A DNA stretch of 64,000 nucleotides, from NCBI GenBank assembly GCA_033794685.1, contig JARAYZ010000008.1; one strand, given 5' to 3'. The position numbers and the translations under genes are program-made. Under the pieces are notes generated by a model. It had not been told where the DNA came from and did not search any database. It saw nothing but the letters and a program-made list of their open reading frames with translations. Source of the DNA: Lentzea sp033794685 (GTDB lineage: Bacteria > Actinomycetota > Actinomycetes > Mycobacteriales > Pseudonocardiaceae). Of the stretch, positions 42,635-51,687 are shown in pieces. How positions within the stretch are numbered: position 1 is the stretch's first letter; each line of letters opens with the position of its first letter.

Positions 42635-43674
42635 GCGGCGACGTCCACGTGCGCGCCGTCACCGACGACGAGCCGGTGCTGGCGCGCCGAACCGACGCGG
42701 GCCCGGCGCCCGATCAACGACGTCTCGATGCCCGAGACGTTGTGCACGGAGGCCTCGTTCAACACGATCGAGTCGGCGACCCCGGACTCGATGATCCGGC
42801 AGTCCGCGCCGATCGACGTGTACGGCCCGATGATCGACTCCTCGACCAGCGTCCCGGCACCGATGATCGCGGGCCCGACGATGCACGACCGCACCACGCG
42901 CGCACCCTCCTCGACCACGACGTCACCGATCAGCCGTGACTCGTCGTCGACGATGCCCTGGATGTCGCCCCGCAGGCCCATGAGCAGCTCGCGGTTGCAC
43001 TCCAGCACGTCCTCGACCTTCCCGGTGTCCTTCCAGAACCCCGAGTACATCCGTGCCCGCACATCGCGTTCGTGCGTCACCAGCCACTGCAGCGCGTCCG
43101 TGATCTCGAACTCGCCGCGCCACGACGGCTCGATCGCGTCGACGGCGGTGTGGATCGCGGGGGTGAAGAAGTAGACGCCGATCATCGCGAGATCGCTGCG
43201 CGGCTCCTGCGGGTGCTCGATCAGCCGCGTCACGCGCGAGTTCTCGTCCACCTCCGCGACGCCGTAGAGCCGCGGGTCCTCGACCTTGTCCACCAGCACC
43301 TGGGCGGACGGCCGCAGCCGGGCGAACTCGTCGGCGATCTGGCCGATGCCCTCGACCAGCACGTTGTCACCCATGTACATCACGAAGTCGTCGTCACCGA
43401 GGAACGGCCGGGCGATCCGCACGCAGTGCGCGAGACCGAGCGGCTGGTCCTGCTGGATGTAGGTGATCGAGACACCCAGGTACGAGCCGTCGCCGAACAG
43501 CTCGGAGATCTCCTGCGCACCGTCACCGACGACGATGCCGATCTCGGTGATGCCGACGTCCCGCAGGTTCTCCACGACGTACTCGAGCACCGGCTTGTTC
43601 GCGATGGGGACGATCTGTCGAGGCAGCGAGTATCCGGCCGGGCGTACGCCCGCGGACAGCACAAGGGCTTTCAT
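42631..43674 (-). CDS. Glucose-1-phosphate thymidylyltransferase-like protein with a degenerate motif
   Basis: A 347-residue StrD/RmlA-long-type protein: nucleotidyltransferase domain (1-235) with IVPIANKPVLEYVVENL, YIQQDQPLGLAHCV, MYMGDN and FWKDTGKVEDVLECNR, then a left-handed beta-helix (250-345). The nucleotide-binding loop, normally L-A-G-G-x-G-T-R-L-R-P, reads LSAGVRPAGYSLP: four residues are missing, the GTR is lost and the Lys before QxVP is Arg. Catalysis may be impaired or the substrate changed. It stands alone, without rmlBCD. Confidence 0.82.
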   Translation of the reverse strand: MKALVLSAGVRPAGYSLPRQIVPIANKPVLEYVVENLRDVGITEIGIVVGDGAQEISELFGDGSYLGVSITYIQQDQPLGLAHCVRIARPFLGDDDFVMYMGDNVLVEGIGQIADEFARLRPSAQVLVDKVEDPRLYGVAEVDENSRVTRLIEHPQEPRSDLAMIGVYFFTPAIHTAVDAIEPSWRGEFEITDALQWLVTHERDVRARMYSGFWKDTGKVEDVLECNRELLMGLRGDIQGIVDDESRLIGDVVVEEGARVVRSCIVGPAIIGAGTLVEESIIGPYTSIGADCRIIESGVADSIVLNEASVHNVSGIETSLIGRRARVGSARQHRLVVGDGAHVDVAA

Positions 43675-43763
43675 AGGTCCTCCACCGCGACGGAACAGTT
43701 CGGGTGAGGACGAGGCTCCGTCCGGGCGGTGGACGGAGCCTGGAGAACCCCCAGAACACCAAG

Positions 43764-43800
43764 AAGGGGCCCTGCGCGTGATGTTTGCGCAGGACCCCTT
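43764..43800. terminator. Hairpin upstream of the nucleotidyltransferase gene
   Basis: A 14-bp stem (AAGGGGCCCTGCGC with one mismatch) and 9-base loop between two minus-strand genes. It would end transcripts of unknown origin on the plus strand or act on the leader of the transferase mRNA. Confidence 0.6.
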
Positions 43801-43807
43801 GCCTGAA

Positions 43808-43822
43808 GTTAGAGCCTCTAAC
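43808..43822. repeat. GTTAGANCCTCTAAC palindrome, copy 3
   Basis: GTTAGA-GCC-TCTAAC followed by TCA, as in copy 2 at 23959, between minus-strand genes. Confidence 0.6.
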
Positions 43823-43836
43823 TCAAGCTAGTGCTA

Positions 43837-44613
43837 CTAGCTCATGGGAGTGCCGGAAGGAGGCGTCTGCATGTCACCCATGCGCCCACCCACCGTCTGC
43901 CGCATCTCCTGGGGCATCTCCTGGGAAGCGCGCGGCATCGGGGAGTGGGCCTGCGCCTCGTCCTGCACGCGGGTCAGCCAGCCCTCCCAACGCTGCTGCA
44001 TCGGGCGGACCAGGCCGCCACCCACGCCGATGATGACGACGCCGGCGACGGTCGCGAGCACGGCGATCAGGACCGGCATGGTCACCGAGATCGCGATGCC
44101 CAGCTGGTTGAGGGACGCGATGATGCCGAGCGCCATCACGAAGCCGTAGGTGATGTTGCCCATGATCTTGGTGTACGTGCGCTGGCCCAGCGCACCGGTG
44201 ACGAGACCCTTGAGCGCGGTGCCGATCGCCGACGCGACGATGACGAGCACCAGGGCCACGACGATGCGAGGCAGGTACGCGATGACCTCGTTGAGCAGCG
44301 TGCTGACCGGGTTCGAGGCGCCGAAGACGCCGAACGCCAACTGCAGCGCGATGAGCAGCACGAAGTAGTAGACGATCTTGGCGATCAGGCCGGACGCGTC
44401 CATCGACGACTGGCGCATCGCGCCGTTGAGGCCCGACTTGTCGACGAGCTTCTCGAAGCCGACGCGCTTGAGCAGGAACTGGACGCCCTTGGCGAGAGCC
44501 TTGGCGATGAACCAGCCGATGACCAGAACGAGCAGGAAGCCGAGCAGCTTCGGCACGAACGTGGCGACCATCGCCCACGCCTGGCCCAGGCCCTCGGTGA
44601 TTTGCGAGCCCAC
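43837..44613 (-). CDS. Mechanosensitive channel-like membrane protein (conserved TM helix family)
   Basis: A 258-residue protein with about five transmembrane helices, beginning LGFLLVLVIGWFIAKALAKGVQFLL, the repeated TM-helix motif (PF05552-type) seen in small-conductance mechanosensitive channel relatives. The MscS beta domain itself is absent. The C-terminus (after 215) is a polar Met/Pro/Gln-rich tail. GTG at 44613 with GGAGGG just upstream. Possibly an osmotic-release channel or its accessory subunit. Confidence 0.8.
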   Translation of the reverse strand: MGSQITEGLGQAWAMVATFVPKLLGFLLVLVIGWFIAKALAKGVQFLLKRVGFEKLVDKSGLNGAMRQSSMDASGLIAKIVYYFVLLIALQLAFGVFGASNPVSTLLNEVIAYLPRIVVALVLVIVASAIGTALKGLVTGALGQRTYTKIMGNITYGFVMALGIIASLNQLGIAISVTMPVLIAVLATVAGVVIIGVGGGLVRPMQQRWEGWLTRVQDEAQAHSPMPRASQEMPQEMRQTVGGRMGDMQTPPSGTPMS

Positions 44614-44780
44614 GGGCCCTCCAATGAACAAAAGTTGCGGTGAGTGAAGTTCAGACGCCGTGATCGTTTCGTGGATCACACCGCTCCACAACTTCGACAC
44701 TGCTACACGAAAGGGTGGCTGACGTGGATTTTTGTCGCAATACAGTCCAGAGTGGAACTACCGGTGGGGACCGGGGAGAG

Positions 44781-44815
44781 GGAAGCGCCCGCCACGCTCC
44801 GTGGCGGGCGCTTCC
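44781..44815. terminator. Terminator after the hydrolase gene
   Basis: A 15-bp perfect stem GGAAGCGCCCGCCAC with a 5-base loop, beyond the minus-strand stop at 44837. Confidence 0.85.
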
Positions 44816-44836
44816 ACATGTCCGGGCCCGTTCACC

Positions 44837-46393
44837 TCAGGGCCGGGCGGAGAACCCGCGGCCGTCCAGGTAGGCCTGGATCCCCTCCGGCGACAGCGTC
44901 GGAGCGGCGCCTCCCTGACCGTCCTTCGGCACGTCCGGCCTCGGGTCGCCGATGCACTCGGAACTGCTGCCGGGCAACGCCCCGTCGATCAGGTACCGGT
45001 TGACCTTGCCGTCGACGCAGGCGTTGCCGCCGTTGTAGAGGCCGTGCTTGCCCTCGTCGGTGACGGTGATCAGGTTGTGCCCGAGCCGTTGCGCCATCGC
45101 CGGTCCGCTCGCGTACTGGGTCTGCGTGTCGCCCTCGGACTGCACGACGACGCCGATCGGGTAACCGGTACGGCTGATCTTCACCGGCGGTTCCGGCGGC
45201 GTGAACGAGCGGAACGTGCAGGTCATCGGTGCGGCCCTGACGATGCCGAAGCCGTAGGGGTAGCGCTCGCGGAACATCCGCATGTCCTCGTAGTAGAAGC
45301 TCACGTCGGTCGGCCAGTCCGACTCGCAGGTGACCGTGTCGAAGACACCAGACCGCAGCTCTTCCAGACCGGTCTTCGCGAGGACCTGCCCCGCCTTGGC
45401 GCCCTCCGCGTTGGCGGGCTTCTCGCCCGACTTCAGCTTGGTCACGATCGACGCCAGCTCCGACCACAGTGGACGGTAGCGGGCACCGACGCCCATCGCC
45501 CCGTCGAACGAGGAGCGGTTGTGCTCACCGATCGGCGTCGCGTGCACCTTCGCGGCGACCTTCTCGACCTCGGCCAGCACCTCGTCGCGCGACTTGCCGA
45601 GCCCGAACTTCTCGTTGCGCTCCCCCGCCCACGTGGCCCACGACTCGACGTCCATCCGGTACGCGACGGCCTGCTGGCGGAACTGCTCGTGCCAGATCCA
45701 CTCCGGGTGCACGGCCGAGTCGAGGACGCTGCGGTCGAGCCGCTGAGGGAACAGGGTCCCGTACACGGCGCCCAGGTACGTGCCGTAGGAGTAGCCCAGG
45801 TAGTTGATCTTCTGCTCACCCAGCGCGGCGCGCACGACGTCCATGTCCCGCGCGGTGTTCGCGGTGCTGATGAACTGCCGGATCCCGCCACCCGACTTCT
45901 GGCAGGCCTCCTCGGCCTCGCGCGCCTCGGCCGCCCACTTGCCGAACTCGCTGTCGGCGGGCCGTGACTCCGGCGCGGCGATCGCGGGCGCGGAGCGGCA
46001 GTTCAGCGCCGTCGAACCGCCGACGCCGCGCGGGTCGATGCCGATCACGTCGTAGACCTGGGCGAGCTCGGACTTCAGCAGGAACAGCGGCAGGCCGAGC
46101 CCGGAGCCGCCGGGTCCACCCGGATTGGTGAACAGCACGCCACGCCTGCGGTCGGCCGCCGCGGCCTTCTTGCGGCTGATCGTCAGGTTGATCCGGTCGC
46201 CGGCCGGTTTGGCGTGGTCGAGCGGCGCGACGAGCGTCGCGCACTCCAGTTCGCCGAGGTTTCCGCCGCACGCCGCCCACTTGACGGGTTGCGCGTGGAA
46301 CTCGGCGAGCGGATCGGGTGGATCGGCGGAGGCGGTCGTGCTCGTGACCAGCAGAGCGACGACCCCTAGAACCAGTGCCGGATAGCTGCGCAA
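44837..46393 (-). CDS. Secreted alpha/beta hydrolase (SlpD/E-type tripeptidyl aminopeptidase)
   Basis: A 518-residue exported enzyme with a signal peptide (hydrophobic 5-20). Alpha/beta-hydrolase marks: oxyanion loop FTNPGGPGGSG, DPRGVGGS, nucleophile Ser in YLGYSYGTYLGAVY, and a C-terminal TAP-like domain with the catalytic Asp (SEGDTQTQY) and His (DEGKHGLY). It matches secreted Streptomyces tripeptidyl aminopeptidases that trim prodomains and peptides. The ECI and CVDG cysteines in the C-terminal part may pair. It stands alone. Confidence 0.9.
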   Translation of the reverse strand: MRSYPALVLGVVALLVTSTTASADPPDPLAEFHAQPVKWAACGGNLGELECATLVAPLDHAKPAGDRINLTISRKKAAAADRRRGVLFTNPGGPGGSGLGLPLFLLKSELAQVYDVIGIDPRGVGGSTALNCRSAPAIAAPESRPADSEFGKWAAEAREAEEACQKSGGGIRQFISTANTARDMDVVRAALGEQKINYLGYSYGTYLGAVYGTLFPQRLDRSVLDSAVHPEWIWHEQFRQQAVAYRMDVESWATWAGERNEKFGLGKSRDEVLAEVEKVAAKVHATPIGEHNRSSFDGAMGVGARYRPLWSELASIVTKLKSGEKPANAEGAKAGQVLAKTGLEELRSGVFDTVTCESDWPTDVSFYYEDMRMFRERYPYGFGIVRAAPMTCTFRSFTPPEPPVKISRTGYPIGVVVQSEGDTQTQYASGPAMAQRLGHNLITVTDEGKHGLYNGGNACVDGKVNRYLIDGALPGSSSECIGDPRPDVPKDGQGGAAPTLSPEGIQAYLDGRGFSARP

Positions 46394-46513
46394 GACGAAA
46401 CCTCCACGCCGTCCTGAAAGATCTCAGCTGCCCGACGGTATGGCCGTTCAATCGAGCACATGGGTTCTGTCACCCATCCCGGTGATGTCCGCTCGAACGC
46501 CTAAGCTGCGGGT

Positions 46514-47713
46514 ATGACCAGCAGCAAGGCGAAGGAGGAGCACCCGCCGACGCTCTCCGCCCGCACCATGCGCAAGATCGAACGCGCGTCGGGCTCGCTC
46601 GCGACCGCCAGCGTGGCCGAGATGGAGCGGCGGCTGCCCTGGTTCGCCCGGATGCCCGCCGACCAGCGGGCGAGCGTGCTGCTGCTGATCCAGAACGGCG
46701 TCGCGGGCTTCTGCGAGTGGCTGCACGACCGGCAGCAGGCGATCCGGCTGACCGCGGACGCGTTCCGCAGCGCCCCCAAGGACATCTCCCGCTGGGTGAG
46801 CCTGCGCCAGACCGTCGAACTCGTGCGGATCGCGCTGGAGCTGTTCGAGGGGCAGTTGCCGGAGATGGCGGCGAACGAGGCGGAGCGCGCGCTGCTGATG
46901 GAGGGCGTGCTGCGGTACGGACGGGAGATCGCCTTCTCGGCCGCCACCTCCTACGCGGCGGCCGCCGAGGCGCGCGGCGCGTGGGACGCCCGGCTCGAAG
47001 CGCTGGTCGTGGACGGCATCGTGCGTGGCGACCCCGAGGAGTCGCTGCTGTCCCGTGGTGCCGCGCTCGGCTGGGACCCGGCGCTGGAGGCGACGGTCCT
47101 GGTCGGCAACCCCGGTGGCGAGGACCCGCCCGCGATCATCTACTCGGTGCGCAGCAAGGCCGCCCGCGCGGGCCGTCCGGTGCTGCTGTCCGTGCAGGGC
47201 TCACGGCTGGTCGTCGTGCTCGGCGGCCCGACTGAGACCGGTGAGGACGTGCTGGGCCGCATCGCCGAGGGCTTCGGTGAGGGCCCGGTCGTCGCCGGGC
47301 CGACGGTGAAGTCGCTGTCCGAGGCCCATCGCAGCGCCAGCGACGCGTTGAGCGGGCTGCGCGCGGTCGTGGGCTGGCCCGCCGCCCCTCGCCCCGTCCG
47401 CTCGCTCGACCTGCTGCCGGAACGGGCGTTGGCGGGCGATCCGGAGGCCGAGTGGCAGTTGGTCGACAGGGTCGCCCGGCCGCTGGAGGACGCGGGCGGC
47501 GCGTTGCTGGAGACCGTGGACGCCTTCCTGGAGGTCGGCGGCGTGCTGGAGACGTGCGCGAAAAGGCTGTTCGTGCACCCGAACACGGTCAGATATCGCC
47601 TTCGGCGCGTTCAGGAAATGACGGGAAGAAATGCACATGACGCTCGAGACGCACTTGTGCTTCGCGTCGCATTGTCTGTAGGACGCCTAGCGCGCTCCCG
47701 TGGCCTGTGGTAG
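46514..47713 (+). CDS. fasR: FasR, PucR-type activator of fatty acid synthesis
   Basis: A 399-residue PucR-family regulator. The C-terminal helix-turn-helix (HTH_30) is CAKRLFVHPNTVRYRLRRVQEMTGRN. The N-terminal 300 residues have no named sensor domain. In Streptomyces coelicolor FasR lies directly upstream of fabD-fabH-acpP-fabF and activates it; the order here is the same. A palindrome in the gap to fabD (47822-47840) is a candidate binding site. Confidence 0.9.
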   Translation: MTSSKAKEEHPPTLSARTMRKIERASGSLATASVAEMERRLPWFARMPADQRASVLLLIQNGVAGFCEWLHDRQQAIRLTADAFRSAPKDISRWVSLRQTVELVRIALELFEGQLPEMAANEAERALLMEGVLRYGREIAFSAATSYAAAAEARGAWDARLEALVVDGIVRGDPEESLLSRGAALGWDPALEATVLVGNPGGEDPPAIIYSVRSKAARAGRPVLLSVQGSRLVVVLGGPTETGEDVLGRIAEGFGEGPVVAGPTVKSLSEAHRSASDALSGLRAVVGWPAAPRPVRSLDLLPERALAGDPEAEWQLVDRVARPLEDAGGALLETVDAFLEVGGVLETCAKRLFVHPNTVRYRLRRVQEMTGRNAHDARDALVLRVALSVGRLARSRGLW

Positions 47714-47821
47714 CGAACGACCTGTGACGGACTTCGCACACATCCGTTAGGGTGAGGGCCAAACGACCCTGCGCTACGCTGAGCTGGGCTTACGCCGTGG
47801 AGCGTTCACCTGAACGACACT

Positions 47822-47840
47822 TTTGTAGGGTCTCTACAAA
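47822..47840. promoter_or_regulatory. Operator-like palindrome upstream of fabD
   Basis: TTTGTAG-GGTCT-CTACAAA, a perfect 7-bp inverted repeat, 68 bases before the fabD start. Candidate FasR site or other control of the fab operon. Confidence 0.5.
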
Positions 47841-47907
47841 TACGATCGCAGTACTTCGTTCTTTACAGCATGGGGTACCGGTGGGTTCACCAGCTTTAGT
47901 AATCGGC

Positions 47908-48837
47908 GTGATCGCACTCCTCGCGCCCGGACAAGGGTCCCAGACGCCCGGCATGCTCACCCCCTGGCTCGAACTGGAGGGGGCGGAGAAGCAGGTGCGC
48001 ACGTGGTCGGAGATCACGGGCCTGGACCTGGTCCGTCTCGGCACCACCGCGGAGGCCGACGAGATCGTCGACACCGCGATCACGCAGCCGCTCGTCGTGG
48101 CTCTCGCCGTGCTCGCGTTCGGTGAGCTGCGCAAGCGTCTCGAACTGCCCTCCGCCGTGATCGTCGGCGGTCACTCGGTCGGCGAGCTCGCCGCGGCCGC
48201 GGTCGCGGGCGTCATCAGCGCCGACGACGCCGTCGCGCTGGCCGCCGTGCGCGGTGCCGCGATGGCGGAGGCCTGCGCCCTGGAGCCGACCGGCATGGCC
48301 GCGGTGCTCGGCGGCGACGAGCCGGAGGTGCTCGCGCGCCTCGAGGAGCTCGGTCTCGTGCCCGCGAACCGCAACGGCGCCGGCCAGATCGTCGCGGCCG
48401 GTCCGCACTCCGCGCTCGACGAGCTCGTGGCGAACCCGCCCGGCCCCGCGAAGATCCGCAAGCTGGCCGTCGCGGGCGCTTTCCACACCAAGTACATGGC
48501 GCCCGCCGAAGACGCGGTGCGCGCCCGTGCCGCCGAAGTCGCCGCGCACGACCCGTCGCTGCCGCTGGTGTCCAACAAGGATGGTCAGGTCGTGACCGAG
48601 GGCGCCGAGGTGCTGGCGCGCCTGGTCTCCCAGGTCACGAGCCCCGTCCGCTGGGACCTGTGCCAGGCGACGTTCGTCGAGAAGGGCATCGCCGGCTCGG
48701 TCGAACTGCCGCCCGCCGGTGTGCTGACGGGTCTCGCCAAGCGTGCGATGAAGGGCACCGCCACCCTCGCCCTGAAGACCCCCGACCAGCTGGAGAAGGT
48801 CTCGGAGCTCTTCGAGACCGTTGGAGCCAATAAGTGA
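47908..48837 (+). CDS. fabD: Malonyl-CoA:ACP transacylase
   Basis: A 309-residue acyltransferase that loads malonate onto AcpP for type II fatty acid synthesis. The start was set at GTG 47908 because the family begins with I-A-L-L-A-P-G-Q-G-S-Q; a GTG at 47881 is in frame. Active-site Ser90 in GGHSVGE and His in AGAFHTKYM. First gene of fabD-fabH-acpP-fabF; its stop overlaps the fabH start (GTGA), indicating coupling. Confidence 0.95.
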   Translation: MIALLAPGQGSQTPGMLTPWLELEGAEKQVRTWSEITGLDLVRLGTTAEADEIVDTAITQPLVVALAVLAFGELRKRLELPSAVIVGGHSVGELAAAAVAGVISADDAVALAAVRGAAMAEACALEPTGMAAVLGGDEPEVLARLEELGLVPANRNGAGQIVAAGPHSALDELVANPPGPAKIRKLAVAGAFHTKYMAPAEDAVRARAAEVAAHDPSLPLVSNKDGQVVTEGAEVLARLVSQVTSPVRWDLCQATFVEKGIAGSVELPPAGVLTGLAKRAMKGTATLALKTPDQLEKVSELFETVGANK

Positions 48838-49811
48838 CGACCTTCCAGGCCCCGCAGGCAGCCGCGGGTAGCCGCATCCTCGGCCTCGGCAGCTACCGGC
48901 CCGAGGCCGTGGTGAGCAACCACGACCTCGCCGCTCGCATGGACACCTCGGACGAGTGGATCCGCGAGCGCGTCGGCATCGTCAACCGGCACGTGGCGGC
49001 GAAGGACGAGGGTGTCGTCGACATGTCCGTCCTGGCCGCCACCAAGGCGATCGAGGACGCCGGTCTGACCGCGGCCGACATCGGCGGCGTGATCGTCGCG
49101 ACGTGCACCATGCCGTCGACCATCCCGAACGCCGCCGCGCAGGTGGCCACCAGGCTCGGCATCCAGGCCGCGGCCGCGTTCGACCTGAACGCCGCGTGCG
49201 CGGGCTTCTGCTACGCCGTCGCGACCGCGGCGGACATCGTCCGTGCGGGCACGGTGCGCAACATCCTCGTCGTCGGCGCGGAGAAGCTCACCGACTGGAT
49301 GCACCCCGACGACCGCTCGACCGCGATCATCTTCGCGGACGGCGCGGGTGCCGTCGTGGTCGGCGCCAGCGACACGAACGAGATCGGCCCCGTCGCGTGG
49401 GGCTCGGACGGCTCGATGTCCGAGGTCATCCGCATCGACGACCGCGACTCGTTCATCACCCAGGAGGGCCAGACGGTCTTCCGGTGGGCGACGACGCAGG
49501 TCGCTCCGGTCGCGATCCGTGCCGCCGAACTCGCGGGCGTCGAACTGTCCGATGTGGACGCGTTCGTCCCGCACCAGGCCAACCTCAGGATCATCGAGGC
49601 CATCGCCAAACGCCTTCGCAAGAATGGTGCGCGCGAGGACCTGAAGGTCGCTCGAGACATCGTCGAATCCGGCAACACCTCCTCGGCCTCGGTCCCCATG
49701 GCGCTCGACCACATGAGGTCCGCGGGCGAGATCTCCTCCGGAGACGTGGTGCTGATGGTCGGTTTCGGCGCGGGCCTGTCCTACGCGGGACAGGTCGTCC
49801 GGTGCCCGTGA
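48834..49811 (+). CDS. fabH: 3-oxoacyl-ACP synthase III
   Basis: A 325-residue KAS III that condenses acetyl- or branched acyl-CoA with malonyl-AcpP to start fatty acid chains. Complete Cys122 (NAACAGF), His (PHQANLR) and Asn (SGNTSSAS) triad, unlike the Cys-His-Asp homologue at 2718-3758. Coupled to fabD by a GTGA overlap. Confidence 0.95.
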   Translation: MTTFQAPQAAAGSRILGLGSYRPEAVVSNHDLAARMDTSDEWIRERVGIVNRHVAAKDEGVVDMSVLAATKAIEDAGLTAADIGGVIVATCTMPSTIPNAAAQVATRLGIQAAAAFDLNAACAGFCYAVATAADIVRAGTVRNILVVGAEKLTDWMHPDDRSTAIIFADGAGAVVVGASDTNEIGPVAWGSDGSMSEVIRIDDRDSFITQEGQTVFRWATTQVAPVAIRAAELAGVELSDVDAFVPHQANLRIIEAIAKRLRKNGAREDLKVARDIVESGNTSSASVPMALDHMRSAGEISSGDVVLMVGFGAGLSYAGQVVRCP

Positions 49812-49857
49812 GCACCACCCACAGTTTTTCCACCGTTTCAACCGAAAGGGAACTTCA

Positions 49858-50094
49858 GTGAGCGACAACGTCCTGTCCGGTCTTGCCGAGATCGTCGAAG
49901 AGGTCGCCGGCGTTGCCGCCGACGACGTCACCGCTGAGAAGTCCTTCGTGGACGACCTCGACATCGACTCGCTGTCGATGGTCGAGATCGCCGTCCAGGC
50001 TGAGGACAAGTTCGGCGTGAAGATCCCGGACGACGAGCTGGCCAACCTCAAGACCGTTGGTGACGCGGTGAACTACATCACCAGCAACAAGTGA
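49858..50094 (+). CDS. acpP: Acyl carrier protein of fatty acid synthesis
   Basis: A 78-residue ACP with phosphopantetheine site Ser38 in DDLDIDSLSMVE. GTG start with GAAAGGGAAC upstream. Its stop overlaps the fabF start (GTGA). Acidic, four-helix pattern, normal length. Confidence 0.96.
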   Translation: MSDNVLSGLAEIVEEVAGVAADDVTAEKSFVDDLDIDSLSMVEIAVQAEDKFGVKIPDDELANLKTVGDAVNYITSNK

Positions 50095-51326
50095 GTTCGG
50101 GCATCGAGGTCGTCATCACCGGGCTGGGTGCCACCACCCCGCTCGGTGGTGATGTCACGTCCACCTGGGACGCGCTTCTGGCGGGCAAGAGCGGCGTGGG
50201 TCCGATGACCCACGACTGGGTCGAGAAGTACGACCTGCCCGTCAAGATCGCGTCGCAGCTCGTGGTGGACCCGACCGAGGTGCTCCCCCGAGTAGAGGCA
50301 CGCCGCCTGGACCGCTCCGAGCAGGTCGCCATCGTCGCGTCCCGCCAGGCGTGGTCGGACGCGGGCCACGACGACGACACCGTCGACCGCCAGCGTCTCG
50401 CCGTCATCATCGGCACGGGCATCGGCGGCGCGATCACCCTGCTGACCCAGGACGACCTCCTGGAACAGCACGGCCTGCGCAAGGTGTCGCCGCTGACCGT
50501 CCCGATGCTGATGCCGAACGGCCCGGCCGCGCACGTGGGCCTGGAACTGAAGGCACAGGCGGGCGTGCACGCCCCGGTCTCCGCCTGCGCGTCAGGCGCC
50601 GAGGCCATCGCATGGGCCTACCGCATGATCATGGCCGGCGAAGCCGACGTGGTCGTCGCGGGCGGCGCCGAAGCGTGCATCACGGCCATCCCGGTGGCGG
50701 GCTTCAGCCAGGCCCGCACCATGAGCACCCGCAACGACGAGCCGGAAAAGGCGTCGCGCCCGTTCGACACGGCCCGCGACGGCTTCGTCCTGGGCGAGGG
50801 CGCGGGCGTCATGGTCCTGGAACGCCGCGAGTTCGCAGAGGCCCGCGGAGCCAAGATCTACGGCCGCCTCGCAGGCATCGGCACGTCGGCCGACGGCTAC
50901 CACATCACGGCGCCGGACCCCGAGGGCGTGGGCCAGTCGCGAGCAATCGCAGCAGCCCTGCGCTCCGGCGGCATCGACCCGTCCGACGTGGGCCACGTGA
51001 ACTGCCACGCCACCTCCACCCCGGTGGGCGACGTCGCGGAAACCGTGGCAATCCGCAAGGCGATCGGCGACCACCCGGTCCTGACCGCCCCGAAGGGCTC
51101 CCTGGGCCACCTGCTGGGTGCAGCAGGCGCGGTCGAGGCCATCATCACGGTCCTCTCGATCCGCGACGGCATCGTCCCCCAGACGCTCAACCTGGACAAC
51201 CTCGACCCAGCGGTCACACTGGACGTGGTGGCAGGCGAACCACGCAAGATCAAGCTCGACGCCGCGGTGAACGACTCGTTCGGGTTCGGCGGCCACAACG
51301 TGGCCCTGGCCTTCACCCCGGCCTAG
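50091..51326 (+). CDS. fabF: 3-oxoacyl-ACP synthase II
   Basis: A 411-residue KAS II that elongates acyl-AcpP chains. Catalytic Cys166 (VSACASGAEAI), His in NCHATSTPVGD and His in KGSLGHLLGAAGAVEAI, with the GFGGHN gating loop at the end. Last gene of the fab operon. In related actinomycetes DUF3145 follows at once; here that gene is 8 kb away, beyond the lanthipeptide operon. Confidence 0.96.
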   Translation: MSSGIEVVITGLGATTPLGGDVTSTWDALLAGKSGVGPMTHDWVEKYDLPVKIASQLVVDPTEVLPRVEARRLDRSEQVAIVASRQAWSDAGHDDDTVDRQRLAVIIGTGIGGAITLLTQDDLLEQHGLRKVSPLTVPMLMPNGPAAHVGLELKAQAGVHAPVSACASGAEAIAWAYRMIMAGEADVVVAGGAEACITAIPVAGFSQARTMSTRNDEPEKASRPFDTARDGFVLGEGAGVMVLERREFAEARGAKIYGRLAGIGTSADGYHITAPDPEGVGQSRAIAAALRSGGIDPSDVGHVNCHATSTPVGDVAETVAIRKAIGDHPVLTAPKGSLGHLLGAAGAVEAIITVLSIRDGIVPQTLNLDNLDPAVTLDVVAGEPRKIKLDAAVNDSFGFGGHNVALAFTPA

Positions 51327-51340
51327 CACCACTCCGCTCG

Positions 51341-51381
51341 ACATCAGGGCCCGGTCCGCAGCGCGGACCGGGCCCTGATGT
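51341..51381. terminator. fab operon terminator
   Basis: An 18-bp perfect stem ACATCAGGGCCCGGTCCG with a 5-base loop, 14 bases after the fabF stop. Confidence 0.9.
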
Positions 51382-51456
51382 GCTGTCAGACAAGGGTTTG
51401 GGCACGCTCGCGCAGGGGTCCCCTTGAACTCAGCGTCCCCCGCGACCCAACGTACA

Positions 51457-51516
51457 GAGCGGGTCTGACAGTCCCGCGATGCCGAAGAGCGGGCCTGACA
51501 GTCCCGCGATGTCGAA
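51457..51516. repeat. Tandem 30-bp repeat
   Basis: Two head-to-tail units opening GAGCGGGYCTGACAGTCCCG, with two differences. Each unit contains the inverted repeat CGGGNCTGACAGTCCCG. It lies in the non-coding region after the fab operon. Confidence 0.75.
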
Positions 51517-51543
51517 GACGAGCCGTCCTTACCAAACGGTCCG

Positions 51544-51687
51544 GGTGGGGTGGTCCCGTCACGAGTCGCACCTCAGCTCTTGCTGCATCTGAAGGGGAGG
51601 GTCAAGTCGACACGCTTTTCGTCGACTTGACCCTCCCCTTCAGATGTGGCCAGCTCCAGGTGCGACTCGTGACGGGACCACCCCACC
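51544..51687. repeat. 144-bp near-perfect palindrome
   Basis: Arms of about 66 bases start GGTGGGGTGGTCCCGTCACG and meet at an 11-base centre (CACGCTTTTCG). Only a short stretch in the middle of each arm mismatches. The inner 25 bases (CATCTGAAGGGGAGGGTCAA...) are perfect. Far larger than a terminator; it looks like a dispersed palindromic element or an inverted duplication. Confidence 0.85.
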
